Source: Spirochaetota bacterium
GTDB lineage: Bacteria > Spirochaetota > Spirochaetia > Treponematales > UBA12059
NCBI GenBank assembly: GCA_018816345.1
Contig: JAHIWG010000135.1
Coordinates: forward strand, 1-59,767
DNA length: 59,767 bases
Reading direction: 5' to 3'
The notes under the pieces were generated by a model that was not told the DNA's origin, did no database searches, and saw only the letters and a program-made list of their open reading frames with translations. The first letter of the stretch is position 1. Every line of letters begins with the position of its first letter. A program made the position numbers and the translations under genes. Positions 45,804 to 54,497 of this stretch are shown here, in pieces.

Positions 45804-47333
45804 ATGGCATCAAGCAACGACAAGCACGTCAGGCCCGAAGCGAGCGACACTCGCCATCGAGGCAACTCTTTCATCTATATAGGCACGGTGATACTCCTTA
45901 TCATCACCGTGCTCGCCTTCGTGTTCGTGCCGGCGATGGGCGGCAGCATGGACGGCTCGGACGAGCTGACCTTCGGATCGTGGAATAACAAGCCTATATC
46001 GTTCGTTCAGGGCGGATACTTCTCCTCCCAGGTCCAGCAGGTCAAGGCCCAGTACGAGAGCCAGGGCATCAAGGACACGGGCGACCAGTTCTTCGCCTAC
46101 AGGGTGTGGCAGCGCGCGTTCGAGAACACCGCCGTCCACCTGGCCCTGCTCGATTACGCCCAGCGGGCCGGCATCTCCGTCAGCGAGTCGTTCATAGACG
46201 CGAGGATGATAGAGAACCAGGCCTTCATGGATAACGGCGTGTTCTCGAAGCGAAAGTACCGCGAGGCCACGAACTCGGCGAAGATAGCGCTCCGCAAGGA
46301 AATAGAGACCTCCGCCCTGAAGGGCCGCTACGTGACGGACTCCGTCTCCTATATCGCGAGCAAGGCCGAGACCGGCTTCCTCAAGGCCATCGCCCAGTCG
46401 CAGCGCGTAGTCGAGTACGTCGCCGTCCCCTTCAGCGCCTATCCCGACGAGGAGCGCTTCGCCTTCGCCTCGGCCAACCCGGCCGCTTTCAAGCGCCTTG
46501 CCCTGTCCCAGATAACCGTGTCGTCCTCCAAGAAAGAGGCGGAGCAGGTAAAGGCCAAGGTCGGTTCCGGCTCCCTGTCGTTCGACGAGGCCGCCAAGGC
46601 GCATTCCAAGGACGATTTCGCCTCCAAGGGCGGCAACGCGGGCGCCCGCTACGCGTGGGAAATCAAGAGCGACCTGAAGGAGGCCTCGGACTTCGAGGCC
46701 CTCCAGTCCCTCGGCAAGGGCGAGGTATCGCCGGTCTTCGAGACGCTCGTAGGCTCCTGGGTCTTCTACCGCGTGGACGAGGCCTCCGCCGACCCGGACC
46801 TCGGATCCGCCGACCTCGCCAAGAACGTCACGAAGTACCTCAATAGGAACGAGAAGGGGCGGATCGAGGATTGGGTAGTCGCCAAGGCGTCGGAATTCGC
46901 CGCCGCCGCCTCGTCCGACTTCAAGGCCGCCGCGACGGCCAAGGGCTACGAGGTCAAGGAGACCCAGCCTTTCCCGCTCAATTACGGCAAGGCCCTGGAC
47001 ATAGGATACTTCTCCCTCCTCGGCTCGCTCGACGCGACAGACCTCCCCGAGCTGCGCGGCGCCGACACCAGCGAACGATTCCTCTCCGCCGCGTTCTCCC
47101 TGGAGGCGGGTCAGGTATCCAAGCCCGTCGTGCTCAACGATTTCGCCATAGTCCTCAGGGTCAAGGAGATCAAGAACGCCGACGAGGGCGACATGGGGCT
47201 CCTCGAGGCCTATTACCCCACGGTCGTGCAGCAGAACGCCTCGCGCGAGCTCGCCGCGGCCATACTCGCCAGTCCGTCGCTCAAGGACGACTTCATCGCG
47301 GCCTTCTCGCGGGCGTATTCCCAGACGAACTGA
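45804..47333 (+). CDS. PpiD/SurA-like membrane-anchored peptidyl-prolyl isomerase
   Basis: 509 residues from an ATG at 45804, preferred over 45795 because AGGA lies 8 nt upstream. A single N-terminal helix (YIGTVILLIITVLAFVFV) anchors it in the inner membrane. A SurA-N-like chaperone helix block follows and a parvulin-type domain lies at about residues 230-330 (ALSQITVSSSKKEAEQVKA ... GEVSPVFETLVGSWVF). It likely helps folding of outer-membrane or secreted proteins. It is followed after 11 nt by the DUF115 gene. Confidence 0.87.
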   Translation: MASSNDKHVRPEASDTRHRGNSFIYIGTVILLIITVLAFVFVPAMGGSMDGSDELTFGSWNNKPISFVQGGYFSSQVQQVKAQYESQGIKDTGDQFFAYRVWQRAFENTAVHLALLDYAQRAGISVSESFIDARMIENQAFMDNGVFSKRKYREATNSAKIALRKEIETSALKGRYVTDSVSYIASKAETGFLKAIAQSQRVVEYVAVPFSAYPDEERFAFASANPAAFKRLALSQITVSSSKKEAEQVKAKVGSGSLSFDEAAKAHSKDDFASKGGNAGARYAWEIKSDLKEASDFEALQSLGKGEVSPVFETLVGSWVFYRVDEASADPDLGSADLAKNVTKYLNRNEKGRIEDWVVAKASEFAAAASSDFKAAATAKGYEVKETQPFPLNYGKALDIGYFSLLGSLDATDLPELRGADTSERFLSAAFSLEAGQVSKPVVLNDFAIVLRVKEIKNADEGDMGLLEAYYPTVVQQNASRELAAAILASPSLKDDFIAAFSRAYSQTN

Positions 47334-47344
47334 TCGCCGTAGAT

Positions 47345-49006
47345 ATGGAACCGTCGGGACCCCTGCTCGTCGATACGGGCAGGGGTCTTTCTATCCGCTA
47401 CATGGATCGCTGGCTCTATTCGAGGCGGGATCCGACCGCGGCTCCGCTAGAGGCGGCGCGCTCGGCGGCGATCCTTCCGGACACCCTCTACCTCGCGCCT
47501 TCGCCCTGCCTCTGCTACGGCCTCGCGGAACTCGTTTCCAGGCTGCCCGCCAGCAGCGCGGCGCTATGCGTCGAGACCGACCCGCGGCTGCGGGCCATCG
47601 CCTCTCGCGCCGTGTCAGAGGGGCTACGCGCCGAGGCCGCCTCGGGTCGGGTTGCCCTATGCGAGACGCGAGAGGCCTTGAGCGCGTACCGGGCGCTCGA
47701 GGCCGCCGTCGCCGCCAGGCGCTTCAGGCGCGTCGTCGAGGTTCGGCTCTCGGGCGGCCGAACGGTCGACGAGCGCGGCTACGACGGCGCCATAGCCTCC
47801 GTCGAGGCCGACATAGGCTCGCGCTACCGTAACAGGCTCTCCCTCGTCCGGATGGGCCGTTTATGGACGAAGAACCTCATAGCCAACCTCGGCGCCATGG
47901 ACTGGGCCTCGGTCGGGCCGCTCCGCTCAGGAGGAAAGCCCGTAGTCGCCTGCGGCGCGGGCCCTTCGCTCGACTCGGCCATCCCCTACCTGCGCGCCGC
48001 GCGCGATAGCGTCTTCCTGCTGGCCTGCGACACGGCGGCGGGGGCCTTGGCCGCCGCCGGGCTGGCGCCCGACGCTGTCGTCTGCCTCGAGGGCCAGGTC
48101 TACAACGTGGCCGACTTCCTCCCGCTTGGCGCCGCGGCCTCTGACGAGGCCTCCCCCCGCGCCGCGGTACCGGGCGCCGTGGTCGATCTCTCGGCCCACC
48201 CTTCGTCGTTCCGCGCCCTTTCTGGCCCCAAGGCCCTTACCTTGAGCGAGTGGACGGATAGCGCCTTCCTCTCGCGCCTATCGGCCGCCGGACTACCCGT
48301 CAGCGCGGTACCACCGCTCGGCTCCGTAGGCGTACTGGCGCTGAGGGTCGCCGCGAGCCTGGGAGGGCCTATAGTCGTAGCGGGTCTCGATTTCTCGTTT
48401 TATCAGGGCCGCACCCACTGCGCGGGCAGCCCCGCCGACCTCCTATCGAGGCGCTCGGAGACGCGCACCTGCAAGTCGGCCGCCGCCTGGGACGCCTCGT
48501 TCAGGGACGGGCGCTCCAGGAACGGCGACGGGTCGCTGTCCGACCCCGCCCTCTCCATGTACGCGTCGCTAGCCGCGTCGGAGCTAAGGCTAGCCGCGGA
48601 ACAGGGCGTCGCGGCCTATGACGCCCGGGGCGGCCTCGGGGCGCCGCTACCGGCGACGGCGCCAGGAGAAGAATCCCTGGCGGGAATACTGAGGACGGCC
48701 CGCGGCGCTTGCCCCGAGGCGACCTTCGGCTCCAGCGCCGACCCGGAGCTTGCGGCCGCCAGGGCGCGCTCCTTCCTCGAAGGGGAGCTCGAGCGCGCCG
48801 AGGCCGTCGCCGAGGCCCTGCGCCGAGGCTCGGACGACGCGCGCCTGCGGTCGATGCTCGCGGAGGCCGATTTCCTGTACATGCATTTCCCGGACCCCGA
48901 GCGCGTAGCTCTCCTGGAGGACGACGCGCTGAGGCGGGTCGCGGCGGAGGCCGCCTACTGGCGCGGCCGCCTCGAGGACGCGCTATCAGGCCCCGGCGAC
49001 CGCTGA
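47345..49006 (+). CDS. DUF115/MptE-like (Maf-type) protein
   Basis: 553 residues. The core VVACGAGPSLDSAIPYLRA at about residue 200 and IVVAGLDFSFYQGRTHC further on match the DUF115 fold, shared by 6-hydroxymethylpterin diphosphokinases and the Maf flagellin sialyl or pseudaminic acid transferases. In motile bacteria with glycosylated flagellins this family is usually the glycosyltransferase. Neither a flagellin nor sugar-synthesis genes are nearby. The ATG at 47345 lacks a good ribosome site and probably depends on the upstream gene, 11 nt away. Confidence 0.78.
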   Translation: MEPSGPLLVDTGRGLSIRYMDRWLYSRRDPTAAPLEAARSAAILPDTLYLAPSPCLCYGLAELVSRLPASSAALCVETDPRLRAIASRAVSEGLRAEAASGRVALCETREALSAYRALEAAVAARRFRRVVEVRLSGGRTVDERGYDGAIASVEADIGSRYRNRLSLVRMGRLWTKNLIANLGAMDWASVGPLRSGGKPVVACGAGPSLDSAIPYLRAARDSVFLLACDTAAGALAAAGLAPDAVVCLEGQVYNVADFLPLGAAASDEASPRAAVPGAVVDLSAHPSSFRALSGPKALTLSEWTDSAFLSRLSAAGLPVSAVPPLGSVGVLALRVAASLGGPIVVAGLDFSFYQGRTHCAGSPADLLSRRSETRTCKSAAAWDASFRDGRSRNGDGSLSDPALSMYASLAASELRLAAEQGVAAYDARGGLGAPLPATAPGEESLAGILRTARGACPEATFGSSADPELAAARARSFLEGELERAEAVAEALRRGSDDARLRSMLAEADFLYMHFPDPERVALLEDDALRRVAAEAAYWRGRLEDALSGPGDR

Positions 49007-49049
49007 ACGGCGGGCGAGACTGGCGAGCGGAACCCTAAGAGCCGACTGG

Positions 49050-49094
49050 CGGCTCGGCGCGTGGCGGCTCGGCGCGTGGCGGCTCAGCGCTTGT
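49050..49094. repeat. Three 15-bp tandem repeats at the lepA 3' end
   Basis: CGGCTCGGCGCGTGG occurs at 49050-49064 and 49065-49079, with a degenerate third copy at 49080-49094 that contains the lepA stop codon. A GAGCCG at 49039-49044 can pair with the first CGGCTC. Confidence 0.85.
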
Positions 49095-50904
49095 CGTCGT
49101 CCTCGTTCTCGCGGAGCACCGCCATGAAGGACTCCTGGGTCAGCTCGACGTCGCCGACCATCTTCATGCGCTTCTTGCCTTCCTTCTGCTTCTCGAGGAG
49201 CTTGCGCTTCCGGCTGATGTCGCCGCCGTAGCACTTAGCGAGCACGTCCTTGCGGACGGGGTTGACGGTCTCCCTGGCCACTATGGAGCCGCCGATAGCG
49301 GCCTGGATGGCTATCTTGAACTGCTGCCTGCTCATCGAGTCCTTGAGGCGCTCGCAGACCTTGCGCCCGCGTTCCATCGCCGAGGGCCTGAAGACTAGCT
49401 GGGCGAGCGCGTCCACGGGCTTGGAGTTGATGAGGATGTCGAGCTTGGACAGCTCGGTGGGCCTGTAGTCTATAATCTCGTAGTCGAAGCTGGCGTAGCC
49501 GCGGCTCGTGCTCTTGAGCTTGTCGTAGAAATCGAAAAGCACCTCGGCAAGCGGCATCTCGAAGGTCAGCTCGACGCGCTTCTCGTCCAGGTGGGTGAAA
49601 CCGGTTTGCGAGCCGCGCTTATTGATGCACAAGGTAATGAGATTGCCTATGTAGGCCAGGGGCGTGATGATCTGGGCCTTGATGTACGGCTCCTCCGCCG
49701 ACTCTATCCTGGACGGGTCCGGATAGTCGGCGGGATTGTCTATTATGGCCACGTCGCCGGAATGGGTCATCGTTAGCCTATAGCGCACGCTCGGAGCCGT
49801 CATGATGATGGCCTGGCCGTACTCCCGCTCCAGCCGCTCCTGCACTACCTCGAGGTGCAACATCCCCAGGAATCCGCAACGGAAGCCGAAGCCAAGGGCC
49901 GCGGAGCTGTCCTTGTCGTATATCAGGGAGGCGTCGTTCAGCTTCAGCTTCTCCATGGCGACCTTCAGCTCGGCGTAGTCCTCCGTGTCCATGGGGTAGA
50001 TAGAGCTATAGACGACCGGCTTGACCTCGCGGAAGCCGGGGAGCGGCTCGGTCGCCGGATTGACGGCGCCCGTGACGGTATCGCCAACCCTGATGTCGGA
50101 GACCGTCTTGATGCCCGCGATGAAGTAGCCGACGTCGCCGGCGGTCAGCTCGTCCGACTTCGATAGCCCCAGCTTGAAGTAGCCGGTCTCCTCGACCTCG
50201 TACTCGGAATCGTTGTACATGAGGCGTATCCTCATGCCGGGCTTGACCTTGCCGTCGAAGACGCGCATGTGGACGATGACGCCGCGGTACGGGTCGTAAT
50301 GGCTGTCGAAGATGAGGGCGCGGAGGGGCCGGTCGGGGGAGCCCCTCGGGCAGGGCACGCGCGCGACTATCGCCTCGAACAGCTCGTCGATGCCCGTGCC
50401 CATCTTGCCGGAGACGCACAGCGCCTCGTCGCCGTCGAGGCCGAGGTCGTGGCTGATCTGGTGCCTCGAGTCGTCGATGTTCGCCGCCGGCATGTCTATC
50501 TTGTTTATGACGGGCAGTATCTCGAGATCGTGCTCCAGGGCCATGTACATGTTGGAGAGGGTCTGGGCCTCGACGCCCTGGGTGGCGTCCACGAGCAGTA
50601 TCGCGCCCTCGCACGAGCTAATAGCCCTGGAGACCTCGTAGGAGAAGTCCACGTGGCCGGGCGTATCGACCAGGTTGAGCGTGTACTCCTGCCCGTCCTT
50701 GGCCGTATACGACAGCGTCACCGCCTGGCTCTTGATGGTTATGCCGCGCTCCCGCTCAATGTCCATGTTGTCCAGCATCTGAGCCTGGATCTTGCGCTGG
50801 TCGACTATCTTGGCCCGCTCGATGAAGCGGTCGGCGAGCGTCGACTTGCCGTGGTCTATATGGGCGATGATACAGAAGTTACGGGTTCGTGCGATGTCGT
50901 GCAT
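49084..50904 (-). CDS. lepA: Translation elongation factor 4 (LepA)
   Basis: 606 residues. GTPase motifs are AHIDHGKST at 14-22, DTPGH at 80-84 and NKID at 134-137, followed by domains II, III, V and the LepA C-terminal domain (SVRYRLTMTHSGDVAIIDNPADY to the Lys-rich RKRKLLEKQKEGKKRMK tail). It is a ribosome-binding GTPase that back-translocates or rescues stalled complexes. A -10 box ends 6 nt before the ATG and no ribosome site is seen. Codon use here is strongly biased, as expected of a well expressed gene. Confidence 0.97.
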   Translation of the reverse strand: MHDIARTRNFCIIAHIDHGKSTLADRFIERAKIVDQRKIQAQMLDNMDIERERGITIKSQAVTLSYTAKDGQEYTLNLVDTPGHVDFSYEVSRAISSCEGAILLVDATQGVEAQTLSNMYMALEHDLEILPVINKIDMPAANIDDSRHQISHDLGLDGDEALCVSGKMGTGIDELFEAIVARVPCPRGSPDRPLRALIFDSHYDPYRGVIVHMRVFDGKVKPGMRIRLMYNDSEYEVEETGYFKLGLSKSDELTAGDVGYFIAGIKTVSDIRVGDTVTGAVNPATEPLPGFREVKPVVYSSIYPMDTEDYAELKVAMEKLKLNDASLIYDKDSSAALGFGFRCGFLGMLHLEVVQERLEREYGQAIIMTAPSVRYRLTMTHSGDVAIIDNPADYPDPSRIESAEEPYIKAQIITPLAYIGNLITLCINKRGSQTGFTHLDEKRVELTFEMPLAEVLFDFYDKLKSTSRGYASFDYEIIDYRPTELSKLDILINSKPVDALAQLVFRPSAMERGRKVCERLKDSMSRQQFKIAIQAAIGGSIVARETVNPVRKDVLAKCYGGDISRKRKLLEKQKEGKKRMKMVGDVELTQESFMAVLRENEDDDKR

Positions 50905-50910
50905 GCCTTC

Positions 50911-50940
50911 AATCTACCCCGGAAAGGCGGCCTTGTTCAA
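50911..50940 (-). promoter_or_regulatory. Promoter of lepA, probably leaderless
   Basis: TTGAAC (plus-strand GTTCAA at 50935-50940) and TAGATT (50911-50916), 18 bp apart, with 6 nt between the -10 box and the ATG. Confidence 0.7.
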
Positions 50941-51005
50941 TGACGCCCGGGCCCTGCGGGGTAGCGCTCCGGGCGGCGACCGCCGGCGGGCGAACGGCCG
51001 GAGAT

Positions 51006-51034
51006 TTGCCTAAACTCGATTTAGGGAATACTAT
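51006..51034 (+). promoter_or_regulatory. Promoter of the glutaredoxin-FTR pair
   Basis: TTGCCT at 51006-51011 and TACTAT at 51029-51034 with 17-bp spacing; AAGGAG then precedes the ATG at 51057. Confidence 0.72.
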
Positions 51035-51056
51035 ATACGCGAAGGAGACAGAACCA

Positions 51057-51356
51057 ATGCTCGAGGCCCTTAACTATACTCCAGTCAACGGCGAGAAGAG
51101 CTCGCCGCTCGTAACCGTATACGCGCTGTCGACCTGCGGCTTCTGCAAGAGGGCCATGACGTTCCTCCAGAACCACGGCTTCGCGTACCGCTACGTCTAT
51201 ATGGACCAGATCCCCGTCGAGACCAAGAACGAGTGCAAGAGGGAGCTCAAGGAGACCTTCAAGGTCGACGTCGCCTTCCCCTTCGCGACCGTCGGCGACT
51301 CTGAATACCTGGTCGGCTTCATCGAGCCCGACTGGAAGAAGACGTTGGGAGTCTAG
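51057..51356 (+). CDS. Glutaredoxin-like thiol protein
   Basis: 99 residues from an ATG at 51057 with AAGGAG upstream. The active site is Cys27-Gly-Phe-Cys30 (STCGFCK) at the end of the first strand, the cis-Pro region reads VAFPFATVGDSEYLVGF, and the rest matches a glutaredoxin fold. It should carry electrons between disulfides. The FTR catalytic gene starts 1 nt after its stop, so the two are likely translated together and may be partners. Confidence 0.85.
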   Translation: MLEALNYTPVNGEKSSPLVTVYALSTCGFCKRAMTFLQNHGFAYRYVYMDQIPVETKNECKRELKETFKVDVAFPFATVGDSEYLVGFIEPDWKKTLGV

Positions 51357-51357
51357 C

Positions 51358-51684
51358 GTGGGCCCTAAGAGCACCGACGACACGAGGCGCTTCGCCGACA
51401 TGGTAGCCGCCAAGCAGGACTGGGAGCTCAACCCTGACGCCGAGTTCACCGACAGCCTCGTAGAGGGGCTGACGACAAACTGGAACCGCTACGGCTATTT
51501 CCTCTGCCCGTGCCGCGACTCGGACGGTTCCAGGGAGACCGACGCCGACCTCATCTGCCCCTGCGCCTACTCTAAGGCCGACGTAGAAGAGCACGGCCAC
51601 TGCTATTGCGCGCTCTACCTGCGCCGCGGCTTCGCCGCCTCGGGGGGCGTCCCGGGCGGCATCCCTGACAGGCGCTTCTCCTAG
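51358..51684 (+). CDS. Ferredoxin:thioredoxin reductase catalytic-subunit-like protein
   Basis: 108 residues from a GTG at 51358. The Cys pattern is CPC (50-52), CPC (67-69) and CYC (82-84). The plant and cyanobacterial enzyme has CPC-x16-CPC-x8-CHC, so the spacing and the last triplet differ here, though the overall cluster-plus-disulfide plan is kept. The protein would use a [4Fe-4S] centre to reduce a thiol partner such as the adjacent glutaredoxin. No variable subunit gene is present, as in other FTR-like proteins of anaerobes. Confidence 0.85.
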   Translation: MGPKSTDDTRRFADMVAAKQDWELNPDAEFTDSLVEGLTTNWNRYGYFLCPCRDSDGSRETDADLICPCAYSKADVEEHGHCYCALYLRRGFAASGGVPGGIPDRRFS

Positions 51685-51735
51685 GAGAGACCGCGCGAGG
51701 CGCCCGCGCGCGCGGGACGAGCCGGCAAGCTTGCC
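51677..51735. promoter_or_regulatory. Three perfect palindromes before iscS
   Basis: TCTCCTAGGAGA (51677-51688, containing the FTR stop), CCCGCGCGCGCGGG (51703-51716) and GGCAAGCTTGCC (51724-51735, overlapping the iscS -35 box) lie within 60 bp. The last is placed as an operator would be. Confidence 0.55.
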
Positions 51736-51760
51736 TACCCTGGCCCGGCCGGGGTATCAT
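51731..51760 (+). promoter_or_regulatory. Promoter of iscS-thiI, probably near-leaderless
   Basis: TTGCCT at 51731-51736 and TATCAT at 51755-51760 with 18-bp spacing. Eight nt lie between the -10 box and the ATG, and no Shine-Dalgarno is seen. Confidence 0.65.
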
Positions 51761-51768
51761 GACGGACT

Positions 51769-52923
51769 ATGGCGCCATGCTACCTCGACTGGGCCGCTAG
51801 TGCCCCGCCCTATCCGGACCTTCTCGAACAGGCCGCGGCTATCGCCTACTCGGCCTACGGCAACCCTTCGAGCCTCCACGCGACGGGCAAGTCCGCGAGG
51901 GCCGAGCTCGAGGCCGCGCGGTCGGCGCTGGCCCGCTCCATAGGCGCCGAGCCGGGCCGCGTCTCGTTCACCTCGGGAGGCACCGAGGCCGACTCTATAC
52001 CAATGCTCTCGACCCTGCTCGCGAAGGGCGAGCGTTCGATAGTGATAAGCGCCATAGAGCACGCCGCTGTCTTCGAGCAGGCCCGCGTCCTCGAGGAGCT
52101 AGGCGTCAAGGTGATACGGGTAAGGCCCGCTCCCGACGGGATAGTCGACCCCGCGGCCGTAGCCGACGCCGTGAGGAGGGACACCGTCCTCGTCTCGGTG
52201 ATGGCGGTCAATAACGAGACGGGAGCCGTACAGCCCATCGGGGCCATAGCCGACGCCCTCCGCTCGGCCCGGGGAGGCTCCGAGAGGGCGCCGTTCTTCC
52301 ACTGCGACGCCGTCCAGGCGCTCGGTACCGTCGGCTTCGACGCCGCGGCGACGGGCGTCGACGGGGCGGCGTTCAGCGCCCACAAGCTAGGCGGCCCTCG
52401 CGGGATAGGCGCCCTGTTCCTCGGGCGTCCCGTGACCCCCCTCGCGCGAGGCGGCGGGCAGGAGGGCGGTATCCGGCCCGGTACCCATAACACCCCGGGG
52501 GCATGGGCCTTCTGCCGCGCCGCGGAGCGCGCCGCCTCGGCCCGCGAGGCCTCGCTCGCCCGCGCGAGGCTCTTAGAGCGCGCGCTTCTCGACGGAGCGC
52601 GCGCCATCCCCGGCGTCGTTCCGCTACCCGCGGGCCGCCTCCCAGGCGACGAGCGCTATAGTCCCTATATCGCGTGCCTAGCCTTTCCCGGCCTCTCGGG
52701 CGAGGTGATGGCCAGGCTCCTCGACGAGGCGGGCATAGCCGTCTCTACCGGCGCGGCCTGCTCCGGCGCGAAGAAGGAACGCCGAGTGCTGGACGCCATG
52801 GGCGTCGCCCGCGACCTGTCGTTCTCGTCCATACGGGTATCCACGGGCCGCGATACCGCGATGCCCGATATAGAGCTATTCCTGGAGCGCGCCGCGTCTG
52901 CGTACGCGCGCTATAGAGTCTGA
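51769..52923 (+). CDS. iscS: Cysteine desulfurase paired with ThiI
   Basis: 384 residues. The aminotransferase class V core is clear: HATGKSARAELE, SGGTEADS, the PLP Lys206 in SAHKLGGPRG, and the mobile Cys331 in STGAACSGAKK. The active-site loop reads CSGAKKERR rather than the CSSxxxEPSH of E. coli IscS. No IscU or SUF gene is near. The next gene is thiI, 18 nt away, so the likely job is to supply sulfur for tRNA thiolation, like the dedicated NifZ-ThiI pairs of Gram-positive bacteria. The general IscS role in Fe-S clusters cannot be excluded. Confidence 0.92.
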   Translation: MAPCYLDWAASAPPYPDLLEQAAAIAYSAYGNPSSLHATGKSARAELEAARSALARSIGAEPGRVSFTSGGTEADSIPMLSTLLAKGERSIVISAIEHAAVFEQARVLEELGVKVIRVRPAPDGIVDPAAVADAVRRDTVLVSVMAVNNETGAVQPIGAIADALRSARGGSERAPFFHCDAVQALGTVGFDAAATGVDGAAFSAHKLGGPRGIGALFLGRPVTPLARGGGQEGGIRPGTHNTPGAWAFCRAAERAASAREASLARARLLERALLDGARAIPGVVPLPAGRLPGDERYSPYIACLAFPGLSGEVMARLLDEAGIAVSTGAACSGAKKERRVLDAMGVARDLSFSSIRVSTGRDTAMPDIELFLERAASAYARYRV

Positions 52924-52941
52924 ACGAGGAGTTTCAACCGC

Positions 52942-54141
52942 ATGGACGCGCTGTACCTTATAAAGATAGGCGAGATCAGGCTCAAGGAAGGCAACCGCGC
53001 CGAGTTCGAGAATCGCCTCAAGCGGGACCTCAAGCGGCGCCTGTCGTCGTTCCATAGCGAGGTATCGTCGCGCGAGGGCCGCTACTACCTGACCGTGGCC
53101 GAGGAGAACTCGGCCGAGGCGGAATTCGCGCTTTCGCGCATACCGGGAATAAACGGCTGGGCTCGGGCGGTCAAGGTCCGTAAGGAGATGGACGAGATAG
53201 CCGAGGCTGCCGTCGCGGCCGTCGCGCCGCTCGTCAAGGCGGGCGCGGCCACCTTCAAGGTCGAGGCTCGGCGCTCCGACAAGGGATTCCCGCTCGACTC
53301 GTACGGCATAGCCAGGGAGCTAGGCGGCGTTATCCTCGAGGCCTTCCCCGGCCTCCGCGTCGACGTGCATAAGCCCGACGCCACGATCTACGTCGAGGTA
53401 CGGGAGCGCGCCTACGTCTATAGCGACGGCTCGCTCGGCGTGAGGGGCCTGCCCCTCGGCTCCGGGGGCAGGGGCCTACTGCTCCTATCGGGGGGCATAG
53501 ACTCCCCCGTCGCCGGCTATCGATTGCTTTCCCGCGGGCTCGCCCTCGAGTCGCTCTACTTCCACGCGTATCCCTATACGTCGCACGAGGCCTGGGAGAA
53601 GGTCAGGGATCTCGCCGCCAACCTGGCGAGCTTCTCGGGCGGCATGACGCTCCATACCGCGCCGTTCACAGAGGTCCAGCTGAAGATAAAGCGCGACGCC
53701 CTCCCGGAGAAGACTACGCTGTACCTGCGCGCGTGTATGATGATGGCCGCGGATATGGTGGCCCGCTCTCGCGGCCTCAACTCGATCGTCACGGGCGAGA
53801 GCCTCGGCCAGGTAGCCAGCCAGACCGCGGAGAACATGCGCTTCACGGGCTCGTATACCGACTACCCCGTCCTGCGGCCGCTCGTCGGCACTGACAAGGA
53901 GGATACGATCCTCACGGCCAGGGCGATAGGCACCTACGACATATCGATACTGCCCTACGAGGACTGCTGCGTCCTCTTCTCGCCCAAGCATCCCATCTTA
54001 AAGGCGGATTTCGACGCCGAGAGGAAGGCCTTCGACGCGCTCGGCTTCCGTGAGATCGTCGCCGAGGCCGTCGCTGCGATAGAGCGCGTCGAGCTTCCCT
54101 TCAGCTTCACGCCTCCGCGGGCAATAGCAGTTCCCCGATGA
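52942..54141 (+). CDS. thiI: tRNA 4-thiouridine synthase
   Basis: 399 residues. An N-terminal ferredoxin-like domain and a THUMP domain cover about residues 60-165, followed by the PP-loop SGGIDS at 183-188, LRACMMMAADMVA and the TGESLGQVASQT motif. The C-terminal rhodanese domain of the E. coli enzyme is missing, as in Gram-positive ThiI, so a partner must carry the sulfur directly. GAGGAG lies 10 nt before the ATG. Its last 35 bp overlap the convergent thioredoxin gene. Confidence 0.95.
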   Translation: MDALYLIKIGEIRLKEGNRAEFENRLKRDLKRRLSSFHSEVSSREGRYYLTVAEENSAEAEFALSRIPGINGWARAVKVRKEMDEIAEAAVAAVAPLVKAGAATFKVEARRSDKGFPLDSYGIARELGGVILEAFPGLRVDVHKPDATIYVEVRERAYVYSDGSLGVRGLPLGSGGRGLLLLSGGIDSPVAGYRLLSRGLALESLYFHAYPYTSHEAWEKVRDLAANLASFSGGMTLHTAPFTEVQLKIKRDALPEKTTLYLRACMMMAADMVARSRGLNSIVTGESLGQVASQTAENMRFTGSYTDYPVLRPLVGTDKEDTILTARAIGTYDISILPYEDCCVLFSPKHPILKADFDAERKAFDALGFREIVAEAVAAIERVELPFSFTPPRAIAVPR

Positions 54142-54469
54142 CTCGCTCGAATTCCTTCTCGGGCATGGCGCCCATGGACACCCTGGGCTGGCCGTCCTTC
54201 GGCACGAACAGGATCGTGGGTATGCTCTGTATGCCGAACATCGACGCGAGCTCCTGCTCCGCCTCGGTGTCGACCTTGTAGATCGACAGCTTGCCCTCGT
54301 ACTTGCCAGACAGCTTCTCGAGCACCGGCGCGACCATCTTGCAGGGCCCGCACCAGTCGGCGTAGAAATCGATTATGGCGGGAAGCTCGCCGCGGTACTT
54401 CCACTCCTTCTCTCGCTCGTAGTCGAAGACGCGGTCCTTGAAGGCTTCCAGGGTCAGGTGCTCGGTCAT
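54107..54469 (-). CDS. trxA: Thioredoxin
   Basis: 120 residues. The WCGPC active site is at Trp39-Cys43 (Cys40 and Cys43), the cis-Pro at SIPTILF, and the fold order is standard. The N-terminal 25 residues are longer and more charged than in E. coli thioredoxin. It is a general disulfide reductase. GGAGGAA lies 5 nt before the ATG. It has its own promoter and overlaps the 3' end of thiI tail to tail. Confidence 0.96.
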   Translation of the reverse strand: MTEHLTLEAFKDRVFDYEREKEWKYRGELPAIIDFYADWCGPCKMVAPVLEKLSGKYEGKLSIYKVDTEAEQELASMFGIQSIPTILFVPKDGQPRVSMGAMPEKEFERVIGELLLPAEA

Positions 54470-54497
54470 TGCAGTTCCTCCGTTATGGGTTTCACTT

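Noticed and set aside
46871-47344. Upstream extension of the DUF115 gene inside the PpiD-like gene
   Set aside because: The extension is Arg-rich out-of-frame translation of a well-supported gene; homology-like sequence begins only after 47345.
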